This document shows positions 1 to 9,798 of a stretch of DNA of 64,000 bases, piece by piece; positions within the stretch are counted from its first letter, which is position 1; each line of letters begins with the position of its first letter. The notes below the pieces were generated by a model, which worked only from the letters and a program-made list of their open reading frames with translations, searched no databases and was not told where the DNA came from. Where the stretch lies: positions 29,403 to 93,402 of the forward strand of contig NZ_PZJT01000012.1 of assembly GCF_003206135.1 (NCBI RefSeq), read 5' to 3'. A program made the translations under genes and the position numbers. The stretch is from Salinicola salarius. Lineage in GTDB: Bacteria; Pseudomonadota; Gammaproteobacteria; Pseudomonadales; Halomonadaceae.

Positions 1-1835
1 TCCGGTTCGATGGTGAAATCCAGCGCTTCGGTGGCGAAGTTGACGGTGCCGTCGATCTTGATCAGCGCATTTTCAGTATCGATCAGAAAGAAGCGGGTTT
101 TGGCCAGTCCATCGGTGACTTCCAGATTGGTTGCCGCACAGTTGATATTGACCTGTTCATCTCCGAACAGTTTGCCGACCAGGTAGTTGCCGACATTGAG
201 GCCTGCCAGTTCCATCAGGTTCTGACTGATAAGGCCATCATTGACCAGCATCTGCAGGTCACCATTGCTGGTGCCCAGAATGCTGGCAACGGAATTGCCG
301 GTGCCACTCAGCGTGGCGCCCCCGTTGAGTTCTCCGCGGCTGTTCTGCATCAGCTCAACGTCGGGAAACAGACGGCTCAGCAAGAGATGGCGGATATGCA
401 TGTCCACGCGGCTCTGCATCGGCTCTTGGCTACCGTCGAGTCGTACCGTGGTATTGAGATTGCCTCCCGCGACGCCGAACCGAAGCGGGTCTAGCAGAAT
501 CTCCCCGTTCTCCAACGTGATATGTGTATAGAGATCCTCCAGAGGCAGCGAGTCGCCATGCTCGATGCGCTGCGCGGTGAATTTCACGTTCGCATCCATC
601 GTCTTCCATTGCGCCGTATCGAACTCTTCGACCGGAAGCAGCTTGTCTTCCGGCTGCTGGCTGGCTTCTCCTCGGTCTGCCTTTTCCGCATTCGAGTCGG
701 CACCGATCAGCGGGGCGAGATCGGCAAAGCGCAATTGCTGCGAAACGACCTCGCCCTCCAGCGATGGCCGTGGTTCGCCCATCTGGTAGGTAAGGTCGCC
801 ATGAATGTCGCTGTCTCCAATCTGTCCGTCGAAATTGCGATAACGAAAGGAGAGCGCTTCTTGGGTATCGAGATTGGCTGTCAGATGGCCTTGGGTAGAG
901 TAGGGCGGTGTGTCGGGCAGAGTCACGCCAATGATCCCGTAAAGATCGCCCAGGTTCTGGCCGGCAAATTGCAGATCCATATCGATTTTCTTGGGCGCTA
1001 ACGGGTCGATCAAGGTGCCATTGACGGACACCCGGGTTGCTCCCGCTTCTACTGTAGCTTGAAGGGGGTAGGGTGCATCGCGAAGGCGCAAGGCATCCAG
1101 TCCGCCGAGCCGGCCTTCTCCGTCGAAAGCCTGATTCTGATATTCACCTTCGGCCTTCCAGCCAAATACGTAATCGGCGACATCTCGATCCCCGACGGCT
1201 TGCCGAGCGGCACTGCCTTTCTCCGCAACGTCATTGAAGGCGATGGGCTCGCCGAGGAGTCGGACCGTGGCATCGGCGGTTGCCGTCAGTACGGCGTCAT
1301 CGTAGTGAACGTTCACCGGATCGAAAGCGATATCTCCGACATCGACTGTCCAGCCGCTGTCGCTGTTCGAGGGTTCGGCTGCCGTATCCTGCTCACCGTT
1401 TCCGAGCGCAAATGTCCAGTTGTTCTTGCCGTTTTCAAGACGGACCAGAGAAGCCTCGGCACCCGAGAATTGGATATGGGGAATGGAGACCGTCTTGTCC
1501 ATGAGCGGGAGCAGGGAGAATTCGATATCCAACGAGGCGAGGCTGAGCAGATCTTCGTCGGTGACGGCTTCCGGACTACCGACATGGATATCCTCGGCGT
1601 GGATATGAGGCCATGGAATCCAGCTGCGCCAACCGGATTCATCTTCCGGGGACGCCCAGGACAGATCGAGGTCGCCTTCGATGGCGAAGGGCCTGTGAAT
1701 GGCTGCCGAGACGCGCTCGTTGATCGTGGGCTTGAGCCGGTTCCAGTCGAATGTCACAAAGACGACGATTAGCGCTATGAGTGACAACAAGACGATCGCT
1801 ACTACGGCTAGCGCAATCTTCTTCCCCAATGTCAT
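1..1835 (-). CDS. AsmA family protein (3' end cut by window edge)
   Basis: Large envelope protein of the AsmA family. The frame is open from the ATG at 1835 down to base 1, giving at least 611 residues, and the C-terminus lies outside the window. Residues about 5-29 form a hydrophobic signal anchor. A short positive stretch and the family N-terminal pattern (TFDWNRLKP, then SWASPEDESGW) follow, and then repetitive beta-rich sequence. AsmA proteins are inner-membrane-anchored periplasmic bridge-like proteins linked to outer-membrane lipid homeostasis. The assignment rests on the N-terminus and overall character. The exact subfamily (AsmA, YhjG or TamB-like) cannot be fixed without the C-terminus. 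Confidence 0.85.
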   Translation of the reverse strand, partial: MTLGKKIALAVVAIVLLSLIALIVVFVTFDWNRLKPTINERVSAAIHRPFAIEGDLDLSWASPEDESGWRSWIPWPHIHAEDIHVGSPEAVTDEDLLSLASLDIEFSLLPLMDKTVSIPHIQFSGAEASLVRLENGKNNWTFALGNGEQDTAAEPSNSDSGWTVDVGDIAFDPVNVHYDDAVLTATADATVRLLGEPIAFNDVAEKGSAARQAVGDRDVADYVFGWKAEGEYQNQAFDGEGRLGGLDALRLRDAPYPLQATVEAGATRVSVNGTLIDPLAPKKIDMDLQFAGQNLGDLYGIIGVTLPDTPPYSTQGHLTANLDTQEALSFRYRNFDGQIGDSDIHGDLTYQMGEPRPSLEGEVVSQQLRFADLAPLIGADSNAEKADRGEASQQPEDKLLPVEEFDTAQWKTMDANVKFTAQRIEHGDSLPLEDLYTHITLENGEILLDPLRFGVAGGNLNTTVRLDGSQEPMQSRVDMHIRHLLLSRLFPDVELMQNSRGELNGGATLSGTGNSVASILGTSNGDLQMLVNDGLISQNLMELAGLNVGNYLVGKLFGDEQVNINCAATNLEVTDGLAKTRFFLIDTENALIKIDGTVNFATEALDFTIEP

Positions 1836-1926
1836 GGCCCTGTTTCCATCCTTGAAGTGTCTCTCCAAGGATAGTCGAGGCTGAGCATGACGTTGGGATC
1901 AGTTGCGGGAACTCGGGAAAAACCGA

Positions 1927-1942
1927 TGTTTCACATGAAACA
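1927..1942. promoter_or_regulatory. parS-like site 1 (one mismatch)
   Basis: The 16-mer TGTTTCACATGAAACA differs at one position from the bacterial parS palindrome TGTTTCACGTGAAACA bound by ParB. It lies in the gap between the AsmA gene and gmhB. Three further copies lie within 2.6 kb. Confidence 0.75.
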
Positions 1943-1989
1943 TTCGCCAGGCTGGAGAGGCGCCGTTGTGGAGAAGCGGCGTTGTTGGC

Positions 1990-2541
1990 TTACGAGCTCT
2001 GATTCAGCAGACGGCTGGTGAAATCTGCCAGATCGTTACAGATCCAGGTGTCGGCAAGCGTGTCGTCCAGCTCGTGCCGAGAGCGTTGCCCTTTGCCGGT
2101 AAGCACCAGTGCCGTCTGGCAACCGCTGGTAATGCCTGCCTGAATGTCACGCAGGCTATCGCCGACCATCCAGCAACCCTCCAGCGTCTGCAAATGCAAT
2201 CGACCCTTTATCCGTTCCAGCAGGCCGGTACGCGGCTTGCGGCAAGCGCAGTCGTCGGATGGGAGGTGGGGGCAGTACTCGATCGCTGCGATCTTCCCGC
2301 CGGCTTGTTCGACCAGCGAGCGTAATCGATCGTGAATTTGCTCGAGCGTCCGGATGTCATAGTAGCCTCTTCCAATGCCGGACTGGTTCGTGGCAATGGC
2401 GACTGTCCAGCCGTTCTGGTGCAGCCGCGCGATCGCTTCAATGGCGCTGGGATAGGGGTGCCATTCCGACAGCGATTTGATGTAGGCATCAGAGTCTCGA
2501 TTGATGACGCCATCGCGATCGAGTATGACGAGCTTGACCAT
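1990..2541 (-). CDS. gmhB: D-glycero-beta-D-manno-heptose-1,7-bisphosphate 7-phosphatase
   Basis: HAD-superfamily phosphatase of 183 residues that removes the C7 phosphate of heptose bisphosphate in ADP-heptose synthesis for the LPS inner core. The HAD motif I aspartates are Asp8 and Asp10 (LDRDG). Motif II TNQ is near residue 51 and GD near 127. The zinc-binding cluster is Cys90, His92, Cys98 and Cys100 (CPHLPSDDCAC), a GmhB hallmark. The ATG at 2541 is preferred over an in-frame TTG two codons upstream because it gives the family N-terminus MVKLVILDRDG. It works in the same pathway as hldE and hldD later in the window. Confidence 0.93.
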   Translation of the reverse strand: MVKLVILDRDGVINRDSDAYIKSLSEWHPYPSAIEAIARLHQNGWTVAIATNQSGIGRGYYDIRTLEQIHDRLRSLVEQAGGKIAAIEYCPHLPSDDCACRKPRTGLLERIKGRLHLQTLEGCWMVGDSLRDIQAGITSGCQTALVLTGKGQRSRHELDDTLADTWICNDLADFTSRLLNQSS

Positions 2542-2611
2542 GTGCAATCGTGCTCTGAGAAAAGAGAAGCCGATTATCGGATGTCATGCTGCGAGACGCA
2601 AAAGCCTCTCG

Positions 2612-2627
2612 TGTTTCACGTGAAACA
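2612..2627. promoter_or_regulatory. parS site 2 (perfect consensus)
   Basis: The perfect 16-bp palindrome TGTTTCACGTGAAACA is identical to the canonical ParB-binding parS sequence. It is intergenic, between gmhB and nadE. Confidence 0.9.
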
Positions 2628-2796
2628 AACATTCTGTGCATTCAGTCATGTAGTGGAGACCAGGCTCGCAAAGGCTGGCTTAGAAGGGAGCGCAAAAGAG
2701 AGCTAGAACGAGAGGTCGATTGGCAGCCAAAGCCAATATCGCTATCCCGGCGACCTCGCTTGGAATGTGGAACCGCCGGGAAATAGCCGAACGCAC

Positions 2797-3615
2797 CTAT
2801 GGCGCGACGGGGAGCGCCCGCTTGTGTGCGGTTCGGTCGAAGGTGCGGATAATCAGATCTGCTGCGTCGCGGCCGACTTCCTTGCCCTCGAGAAAGTCAT
2901 CGATCGTATCGTAGCTTACGCCTAACGCCTCTTCGTCGGTGCGTCCCGGTGAGAGCGACTCGAGATCGGCAGTAGGGATCTTGTTGACCAATGCTTCAGG
3001 ACCATCAAGCTCGCTCAGAAGCGCTCTGACCCGGCGCTTGGTGAGTCCTGCCAGTGGGGTGATGTCACAAGCGCCGTCCCCATGTTTGGTGAAGAAGCCC
3101 ATGACGGCTTCGGCGCCATGATCTGTTCCTACGACCAAGCCGTTGTGCGTTCCTGCTACGGCGTATTGCGCCATCATCCGCGCTCGCGCCTTGATATTGC
3201 CATGCACGAAGTCGCGTTGGTACTCATTCTGAAAAGCGAGCTTCCCCGTTTCAAGGCTCGCAAGCAAACCATCGGCACAGGGCTTGATATCGACATCGAG
3301 CTGTTGATCGGCGCGAATGTAGTCGATCGCGGCCTGGGCGTCGTCCTCGTCATGCTGATCGCCATAAGGCAGGCGCATCGCATAGAAGGTTGCCTCCCCG
3401 CCACGGTCGCGAAGGCGCTCGGCGGCAAGCTGACATAGCCGGCCAGCGGTGGTCGAATCGACGCCACCGCTGATACCCAGCACCAACGCTCGAGTACCGG
3501 TTTTCTCCAGGTAGCGCACCATGAAATCGATACGGCGTTCGACTTCTCGGCGTGCATCGAATGTCGGCTCGATGCCCAGCGATTCGATGATCTGTTGTTG
3601 GGTCGTTGCAGTCAT
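2797..3615 (-). CDS. nadE: NH3-dependent NAD+ synthetase
   Basis: Cytoplasmic enzyme of 272 residues that amidates nicotinic acid adenine dinucleotide to NAD+ using ammonia and ATP. The ATP-pyrophosphatase P-loop SGGVDS is at about residues 49-54. Length and N-terminus (QQQIIESLG) match the short ammonia-dependent NadE of E. coli rather than the glutamine-dependent fusion form. The ATG at 3615 is chosen because AGGAG lies at the right distance upstream. An in-frame extension to 3654 has no such support. The neighbour pncC is also an NAD-recycling gene, so the pair makes functional sense. Confidence 0.95.
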   Translation of the reverse strand: MTATTQQQIIESLGIEPTFDARREVERRIDFMVRYLEKTGTRALVLGISGGVDSTTAGRLCQLAAERLRDRGGEATFYAMRLPYGDQHDEDDAQAAIDYIRADQQLDVDIKPCADGLLASLETGKLAFQNEYQRDFVHGNIKARARMMAQYAVAGTHNGLVVGTDHGAEAVMGFFTKHGDGACDITPLAGLTKRRVRALLSELDGPEALVNKIPTADLESLSPGRTDEEALGVSYDTIDDFLEGKEVGRDAADLIIRTFDRTAHKRALPVAP

Positions 3616-3687
3616 TGTCTGCTCCTGGGAGTGATGATGAGTGGCGCCATGCAATAGCTTGGCAGGCAGGGCGTCATGGTGCCAATG

Positions 3688-4218
3688 TCACTGGCTACCG
3701 ATAGCCGTTTCGGCACCTTGGCTTTCAGCATGGTAGTGCGTCAGTCGCTCCAGTGAATAGCGCGCGGCGGCGAGTCTAACGTCGTTGCGACCACCGTCGA
3801 AGCGGCGTGTTTCGCAGTAGACGCTGTCGCCTTCACCCGTGCGGAAGGCCCAGGCAAAGCAAACCGTACCCACGGGCGTGCCGTCCTCCGCCGGCTCTGG
3901 CCCTGCGATACCGGTATTGGCGATCGCCACGTTCGCCTGCGTGTAGTCGAGTGCGCCAATCGCCATCTCGCGAGAGAGTGTTTCGCTGGTCATCGAGTGC
4001 TTTTCGAAAATCTCGTCATCGATCTTGAGATAACGCTGTTTGGCCTGCGGCGAATAGACCACAAGGCCGCAGTCCACCAGACTGCCGGACCCCGGAACAC
4101 TGGCGAATTCCGACAGGATCAGGCCGGCAGTACAGGACTCGGCAGTGGTCAGCACGAGCCCTTCCTTCTGCATGTAATCGATCAGCGAGCTGATCATGGC
4201 ATCATTCTGATCGGCCAT
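3688..4218 (-). CDS. pncC: nicotinamide-nucleotide amidohydrolase (CinA C-terminal domain family)
   Basis: Stand-alone CinA-C/PncC protein of 176 residues that deamidates NMN to nicotinic acid mononucleotide in the pyridine nucleotide cycle. Visible motifs are TTAESCTAG (about residues 24-32) and NTGIAGPEP, both typical of the active site. The ATG at 4218 is preceded by a strong AGGAGG, so the open frame further upstream is not used. It lies upstream of nadE on the same strand, separated by about 70 bp, and the two probably form an NAD salvage unit. Confidence 0.92.
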   Translation of the reverse strand: MADQNDAMISSLIDYMQKEGLVLTTAESCTAGLILSEFASVPGSGSLVDCGLVVYSPQAKQRYLKIDDEIFEKHSMTSETLSREMAIGALDYTQANVAIANTGIAGPEPAEDGTPVGTVCFAWAFRTGEGDSVYCETRRFDGGRNDVRLAAARYSLERLTHYHAESQGAETAIGSQ

Positions 4219-4386
4219 GGCGTCCTCCTGAAATTTGAGTCTGAGCTTCGTGGAATTCTGACAATACGCCAATGGCGTGCCGCTGTTATTAACGGAGATC
4301 AGTGTCTTCGCGGGCATCGAGAACTATTACCCAGCGGAAACGACGACATAGCCTCTGATAGACATGAGGCGATCGAAGCTTTGTGA

Positions 4387-4402
4387 TGTTTCACGTGGAA
4401 CA
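4387..4402. promoter_or_regulatory. parS-like site 3 (one mismatch)
   Basis: TGTTTCACGTGGAACA has one mismatch to parS. It lies in the pncC-glyS gap. This gap (4219-4541) holds no gene. It contains this site, site 4 and a probable glyS terminator. Confidence 0.75.
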
Positions 4403-4491
4403 TCGATTATCGAGCAGCGAGTCTGAGTTGCAGGGCCGATGCGGTGAGGAATGGGAAGAACAGGAAAGCGGAAAAGGGGAGAGAATAAGAA

Positions 4492-4512
4492 CGCCCGACG
4501 CTTGGCCGGGCG
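4492..4512 (-). terminator. probable terminator after glyS
   Basis: CGCCCG and CGGGCG form a 6-bp GC stem (4492-4497 with 4507-4512). Read on the minus strand it is followed by TTCTTATTC. It lies just past the glyS stop codon and beside parS site 4. The U-tract is imperfect. Confidence 0.45.
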
Positions 4513-4514
4513 AA

Positions 4515-4530
4515 TGTTTCACGTGAAACG
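4515..4530. promoter_or_regulatory. parS-like site 4 (one terminal mismatch)
   Basis: TGTTTCACGTGAAACG keeps the 14-bp palindromic core and differs only at the last base. It lies 12 bp past the end of glyS and 112 bp from site 3. Confidence 0.8.
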
Positions 4531-4541
4531 AAAGATTGGCG

Positions 4542-6614
4542 CTACGATTGCAGCTCGGCGATGTCTGCGACCTCCAGGAAGAGCGCCTGCAGGCCAGCCA
4601 ACAATGCCAGTCGATTGGCGCGGACGGCGTCATCCTCGACGGCGACCATCACGTCATCGAAGAAATGATCCACCGGTGCGCGTAGCGTGGCCAGGATATC
4701 GAGGGCCTGCGCGTATTCGGCTTCTCGGAACAGCGGTTCGACCTGGTCGCGGCAGTCGCTGATGGCGTTGGCCAAGGCGATTTCCGCTTCCTCGGCGAGA
4801 AGGTCGCCGTTCACCTCGATACTGCCGTCATGCTGCTGCTTGGACAGGATATTCGACACGCGCTTGTTGGCCGCAGCCAAGGCAACGGCTTCCTCGCGCT
4901 GACCGAAACGGTGCACGGCACGCAGGCGGCGGGCGAAATCCAGCGGACGCGTTACCGGGCGGGTACGTACCGCCAGATAGACGTCGACCGGTAATCCCTC
5001 GTCCTGCGCCCAGGCGCGGAAACGATCGAGCATGTAAGTCAGGACATCGTCGACCAGGCCTTCCGCCTTGGGCAGGTCCCGGTGCTGGGAGGCCGCCAGT
5101 TCCAGCAGCTCGCGCAGATCGAGATCCAGCTCGCCCTTGATCAGGATATTGAGCACGCCGATGGTGGCCCGGCGCAGGGCGAACGGATCTTTGGCGCCCG
5201 TGGGACGCTGGCCGATGCCGAAGATGCCGGTCAGCGTGTCCAGACGATCCGCCAGCGCGATCGACAGTCCGGTGGATGTCCTGGGGATCTCGTCGCCGGC
5301 GAAGCGGGGCAGATACTGCTCATGGATGGCTTCGGCCACGGCTTCCGGTTCACCGTCGTGGCGCGCGTAGTAAGTGCCCATGATCCCCTGCAGTTCGGGG
5401 AACTCGAGCACCATCTCGGTGACCAGGTCGCACTTTGCCAGTTGGGCTGCGCGCGCGGCTGCCTGGGAATCTCCGTCGATCTTGCCGGCAATGAAGCGGG
5501 CGACGACTTCGGTACGGGCGGCCTTGTCGGCGAGCGAACCGAGTTCGCGCTGGAAGACGACATTGGCCAGCGACTCGCGGCGGCTCTCCAGCGTCTGCTT
5601 GCGATCGGTCTCGAAGAAGAAGGCGGCGTCGGCCAGACGCGGGCGAATGACCTTTTCGTTGCCGTAGATGACCTGCTGCGGATCTTCGCTGTCGATGTTG
5701 GCCAGCGTGATGAACTGCGGCTTGAGCTTGCCGCCGGCATCGAGCAGGTGAAAGTATTTCTGGTTGGCCTTCATCGAGGAGATCAGGCACTCCGCCGGCA
5801 CTTCGAGGAAGCGTTCATCGAAGCTGCCGGTCAACGCTACCGGCCACTCGACCAGTCCGTTGACTTCTTCCAGCAGGTCTTCGTCGATGACCGCCTGGGC
5901 GTCATGCACTTCCGCCTCGGCCAGTACCTGCTCGCGGATACGTTCGCGACGGCGCTCGAGGTCCACCAGCACGTAGGCATTTTCGAGCGCGGTTTCGTAG
6001 TCGTCCGCATGGGCGAGCTCGATCGGCGTGGGGGCGTGAAAGCGATGGCCCCGGGTCGTGCGGCCGGACTCCAGACCCAGCACGCTGGCCGGGACGATCT
6101 GGTCGCCATAGAGCAGAACCAGCCAGTGCACGGGGCGTGAAAATTCGATGCGCGAGGCACCCCAGCGCATGTTTTTGGGAACCGGCAGGGCATGAATGGC
6201 GGAATTGACGATCGCCGGTAGCAGCGCCTCGACGGTATCTCCCTGCTGCTGTTCACGATAGCCGAGCCAGGTCCCCTTGTCGGTCTCCAGGTGGATCAGT
6301 TCATCGACCGTCACACCGCAGGAGCGGGCGAAGCCTTCGGCCGCCTTGGTGGGCTGGCCGTCCTTGAAGGCTGCCGCCAGCGCCGGGCCACGCTTCTCGA
6401 CCTCACGATCCGGCTGCTTGCCGGCGAGGGCTTCGATACGGACGGCGAGGCGGCGCGGGGAGGCAAGCGCATACGCCTCGCCATGGGGAACTTCGGCATC
6501 GTCGAGACCCTTGACGATGCCGTCGCGCAGAGCAAAGGCGAGTTTGGCGAGTGCGCCCGGCGGCAGCTCTTCGACGCCCAGTTCGATCAGTAGGGTGTTG
6601 ACTGCCATGCTCAT
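4542..6614 (-). CDS. glyS: glycyl-tRNA synthetase beta subunit
   Basis: 690-residue beta chain of the heterotetrameric bacterial GlyRS, which attaches glycine to tRNA-Gly. The N-terminus ([15 protein letters not shown], then SPRRLAVRI) and the internal ANQKYFHL and [21 protein letters not shown] motifs are diagnostic. The start at 6614 has GGGAGA upstream and overlaps the end of glyQ by 4 bp, so the subunits are translationally coupled. Length matches the family (about 690). It is the last gene of the glyQS operon, with a weak terminator and two parS-type sites downstream. Confidence 0.97.
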   Translation of the reverse strand: MSMAVNTLLIELGVEELPPGALAKLAFALRDGIVKGLDDAEVPHGEAYALASPRRLAVRIEALAGKQPDREVEKRGPALAAAFKDGQPTKAAEGFARSCGVTVDELIHLETDKGTWLGYREQQQGDTVEALLPAIVNSAIHALPVPKNMRWGASRIEFSRPVHWLVLLYGDQIVPASVLGLESGRTTRGHRFHAPTPIELAHADDYETALENAYVLVDLERRRERIREQVLAEAEVHDAQAVIDEDLLEEVNGLVEWPVALTGSFDERFLEVPAECLISSMKANQKYFHLLDAGGKLKPQFITLANIDSEDPQQVIYGNEKVIRPRLADAAFFFETDRKQTLESRRESLANVVFQRELGSLADKAARTEVVARFIAGKIDGDSQAAARAAQLAKCDLVTEMVLEFPELQGIMGTYYARHDGEPEAVAEAIHEQYLPRFAGDEIPRTSTGLSIALADRLDTLTGIFGIGQRPTGAKDPFALRRATIGVLNILIKGELDLDLRELLELAASQHRDLPKAEGLVDDVLTYMLDRFRAWAQDEGLPVDVYLAVRTRPVTRPLDFARRLRAVHRFGQREEAVALAAANKRVSNILSKQQHDGSIEVNGDLLAEEAEIALANAISDCRDQVEPLFREAEYAQALDILATLRAPVDHFFDDVMVAVEDDAVRANRLALLAGLQALFLEVADIAELQS

Positions 6615-7573
6615 GCGTCTCCCTGAGTGGTTTCTGACGGTTCCTGCAGCAGCTCGCGGCGCAGGGCTTCCGGCGCCATCGGGAAGCCTGCAGCCTCCCG
6701 TGACGCGTAGTAGGCGTGGGCAACCTCGCGGGCCAGCGTACGCACTCTCAAGATGTAGCGCTGACGCTCGGTAACCGAGATGGCGTGGCGCGCATCCAGC
6801 AGGTTGAAGGTGTGCGAGGCCTTGAGCACCTGCTCATAGGCCGGCAGCGGCAGATTGGCCTCGAGCAGCTTGTTGCATTCGGTCTCGCAATGGTCGAATG
6901 CCTCGAACAGATAGGGAACATCGGCATGTTCGAAGTTGTAGGCCGACTGCTCGCGCTCGTTCTGCAGGTAGACGTCACCGTAAGTGACGCGGGTCCCGTC
7001 GGGAGCGATCGTCCATACCAGGTCGTAGACGCTGTCGACGTCCTGCAGATACATGGCGATACGTTCGAGACCGTAGGTCAGCTCGCCGGACACCGGGTAA
7101 CACTCGATCCCGCCGGCCTGCTGGAAATAGGTGAACTGGGTGACTTCCATGCCGTTGAGCCAGACTTCCCAGCCGAGCCCCCAGGCGCCGAGCGTGGGCG
7201 ATTCCCAGTTGTCCTCGACGAAGCGGATATCGTGGACTCGCGGGTCGATACCCAGACGCTCCAGCGAGCCGAGGTAGAGATCCTGCAGATCCTTCGGCGA
7301 GGGCTTCAGCACCACCTGGAACTGATAGTAGTGCTGCAGGCGGTTGGGGTTTTTCCCGTAGCGGCCATCGGTGGGTCGGCGCGACGGCTGGACATAGGCG
7401 GCGTTCCAGCTCTCCGGGCCGATCGAGCGCAGGAAGGTGGCCGGATGAAAGGTGCCGGCACCCACTTCCATGTCGAGTGGCTGCAGCACGACACAGCCCT
7501 TTTCCGCCCAGTATTGCTGAAGGGCCAGTATCAGCCCCTGAAAGGTTTTCGCATCTGCCGTCGAGTCTGTCAT
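6611..7573 (-). CDS. glyQ: glycyl-tRNA synthetase alpha subunit
   Basis: Catalytic alpha chain of GlyRS, about 320 residues. [18 protein letters not shown] and [14 protein letters not shown] near the N-terminus are class II GlyRS alpha signatures, and [19 protein letters not shown] follows mid-protein. The ATG at 7573 gives the family N-terminus. In-frame alternatives at 7594 (ATG) and 7612 (TTG) exist, and none has a strong ribosome-binding site, so the start is uncertain by a few codons. It is divergent from hldD. Confidence 0.95.
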   Translation of the reverse strand: MTDSTADAKTFQGLILALQQYWAEKGCVVLQPLDMEVGAGTFHPATFLRSIGPESWNAAYVQPSRRPTDGRYGKNPNRLQHYYQFQVVLKPSPKDLQDLYLGSLERLGIDPRVHDIRFVEDNWESPTLGAWGLGWEVWLNGMEVTQFTYFQQAGGIECYPVSGELTYGLERIAMYLQDVDSVYDLVWTIAPDGTRVTYGDVYLQNEREQSAYNFEHADVPYLFEAFDHCETECNKLLEANLPLPAYEQVLKASHTFNLLDARHAISVTERQRYILRVRTLAREVAHAYYASREAAGFPMAPEALRRELLQEPSETTQGDA

Positions 7574-7736
7574 TGACTGCGCACCGTTGCCCATGAATTC
7601 GTGAGCCGCCAAGTATACAATTAGCGCTCAATCGGTTATAGGCACCGCTGCCAATCGGCGTCGAGCGGGTTCGCGACGGTTTTCGCAGCGGCGGCGGCTG
7701 CATTCGACGACCGAGTCGAGACAAGAGGAAAGCGAC

Positions 7737-8720
7737 ATGATCGTAGTCACCGGCGGGGCCGGCTTCATCGGGGCCAATCTGGTCAAGGCACTCAACGCGC
7801 GCGGCCACCAGGACGTCATGGTGGTCGACGATCTCAGCGACGGCACCAAGTTCGTCAATCTGGCGGACTGCACGCTGGGCGATTATCTCGACAAGGACGA
7901 TTTCCTGGCGAGAGTGAAGGCTGAACTGTGTGGTGAGATACGAGGCGAGATCGGCGGTCTGCCGCCGATCGAGGCGATCTTCCACGAAGGAGCCTGTTCG
8001 GATACCACCGAATGGGACGGCCGCTTCATGCTGGAGAACAACTTCGAGTACTCCAAGGTGCTGCTCGAGTATTGCCAGGCCAAGCGCATTCCGTTTCTCT
8101 ACGCCTCTTCCGCCGCCACCTACGGGGGCAGCGAAGTGTTCGTCGAGGACCCGGCTCACGAGAAACCGCTCAATGTCTACGGCTACTCCAAGCTGCTGTT
8201 CGATCAGTACGTCCGCGCGCGCTGGGACGATTTCGACTCGCAGGTCGTGGGCTTTCGCTACTTCAATGTCTATGGCCCGCGCGAGCAGCACAAGGGCAAG
8301 ATGGCCAGTGTCGCCTACCACCACCACACGCAGGTCCAGCGCGGGGAGAATCCCAAGCTGTTCGGCGCCTGGGACGGATTTGATGCCGGAATGCAGAGCC
8401 GTGACTTCGTCTATGTGGGCGACGTGGTCGACGTCAACCTGTGGTTCCTGGATAACCCCGAGATTTCCGGCATCTTCAATCTGGGCACCGGACGCGCCGA
8501 GCCGTTCAAGGCGATCGCCGAAACCGCCATCGATTTCTATTCGCGCAACCAGGGGGTCAAGAGCGAGATCGAGTACATCGATTTTCCCGACGAACTCAAG
8601 GGGCGCTACCAGAGCTATACCCGTGCCGATATCGGCCGGTTGCGCGACGCCGGCTATACCGCCGAGTTCAAGACGGTGCGCGAGGGCGTTTCCGCCTATC
8701 TGGAATGGCTGAATGGCTGA
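7737..8720 (+). CDS. hldD: ADP-L-glycero-D-manno-heptose 6-epimerase
   Basis: NADP-dependent short-chain epimerase of 327 residues that makes the ADP-L-glycero-heptose used for the LPS inner core. The Rossmann motif GGAGFIG is at residues 6-12 and the catalytic YxxxK pair is Tyr148/Lys152. The family motif [14 protein letters not shown] lies near residue 82. A good AGAGGAAAG precedes the ATG. Compared with the E. coli enzyme as I recall it, there is a short insertion around residues 60-75. It overlaps waaF by 8 bp, which indicates an operon. Confidence 0.96.
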   Translation: MIVVTGGAGFIGANLVKALNARGHQDVMVVDDLSDGTKFVNLADCTLGDYLDKDDFLARVKAELCGEIRGEIGGLPPIEAIFHEGACSDTTEWDGRFMLENNFEYSKVLLEYCQAKRIPFLYASSAATYGGSEVFVEDPAHEKPLNVYGYSKLLFDQYVRARWDDFDSQVVGFRYFNVYGPREQHKGKMASVAYHHHTQVQRGENPKLFGAWDGFDAGMQSRDFVYVGDVVDVNLWFLDNPEISGIFNLGTGRAEPFKAIAETAIDFYSRNQGVKSEIEYIDFPDELKGRYQSYTRADIGRLRDAGYTAEFKTVREGVSAYLEWLNG

Positions 8721-9765
8721 TACCGCGGCGGTCAATGCCAAAGCCGGGCCGCGTCTCCTCGTCGTTGGCCCCTCCTGGGTCGGCGACATGGTCATGGCGC
8801 AGAGTCTGTTCATCACACTCAAGCAACGCCACCCGGACGCGACGATTGGTGTGCTGGCGCCGGGCTGGTCGCTGCCGATCCTCGAGCGCATGCCGGAAGT
8901 CGACGAAGCCATTGCGCTGGACGTGAAACATGGCGAGTTCGGCTGGAAGACCCGGCGTGAGATCGCAAGCTCCCTGAAGGGACGTTTCGATCATGCCATC
9001 GTGCTGCCGCGTTCGCTGAAGTCGGCGCTGGTGCCGTTTCTGGCCGGCATCCCGCGCCGGACGGGGTTCACCGGCGAACAGCGCTACCTGTTGCTCAACG
9101 ACCGCCGCAAACTCGACAAGGCGGTCCTGAATCAGACCGTCAAGCGCTTCGTCGCACTGGGGCTCGATGCCAAGGAAGCCGTACGCGGCAACTTCGCCCT
9201 TCCCCATCCAAGGCTCAGCGTCGACTCTCGGCATCAGGACGAGCTGCGGGAGTCGCTCGGTCTGGGAGAGCGTCCCGCCATCGGCATGATGCCGGGGGCC
9301 GAATATGGGCCGGCCAAACAGTGGCCGCTCGAACATTTCCGCGAACTCGCCGAATCCCTGATCGGCAGGGGATATTCGGTCTGGGTCATGGGCGGGCCAA
9401 AGGACGCCGAGGCCGGTGCGGTCATTACCGAGCGTCTCGAGCACGCTCACAATCTGTGCGGCAAGACCCGGCTGGCGGATGCCGTCGATCTGCTCGCTGC
9501 CTGTAAGCAAGTGGTCACTAACGACTCGGGGCTGATGCACGTGGCTGCAGCCGTCGGCACGCGTATCCAGGCGCTCTACGGCTCGTCGTCGCCGATCTAT
9601 ACACCACCGTTGACCGACAACGCCTATATTCATTATCTAGGTCTTTCCTGCTCACCCTGTTTCGAGCGCACTTGCCCGCTGGGGCACCGCAACTGTCTTA
9701 AGCAGATGGTGCCCGATAGAATCGAACAAGCGATTCAGGGATCACCGATAGACGGCTGCCGGTGA
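8713..9765 (+). CDS. waaF: ADP-heptose:LPS heptosyltransferase II
   Basis: GT9 family glycosyltransferase of 350 residues that adds the second heptose to the LPS inner core at the cytoplasmic face of the inner membrane. Supporting motifs are [16 protein letters not shown] at the N-terminus, [14 protein letters not shown] mid-protein, [15 protein letters not shown] (ADP-heptose binding), and the WaaF-specific C-terminal [17 protein letters not shown]. It starts inside the last codons of hldD. Confidence 0.94.
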   Translation: MADTAAVNAKAGPRLLVVGPSWVGDMVMAQSLFITLKQRHPDATIGVLAPGWSLPILERMPEVDEAIALDVKHGEFGWKTRREIASSLKGRFDHAIVLPRSLKSALVPFLAGIPRRTGFTGEQRYLLLNDRRKLDKAVLNQTVKRFVALGLDAKEAVRGNFALPHPRLSVDSRHQDELRESLGLGERPAIGMMPGAEYGPAKQWPLEHFRELAESLIGRGYSVWVMGGPKDAEAGAVITERLEHAHNLCGKTRLADAVDLLAACKQVVTNDSGLMHVAAAVGTRIQALYGSSSPIYTPPLTDNAYIHYLGLSCSPCFERTCPLGHRNCLKQMVPDRIEQAIQGSPIDGCR

Positions 9766-9798
9766 GGCCGGCCATTGCCATAATCATCGAGAGCGACC

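Noticed and set aside
6975..8912. 645-codon open frame on the minus strand
   Set aside because: It runs antisense through glyQ and hldD, both of which have clear family motifs; it is a GC-rich shadow frame.
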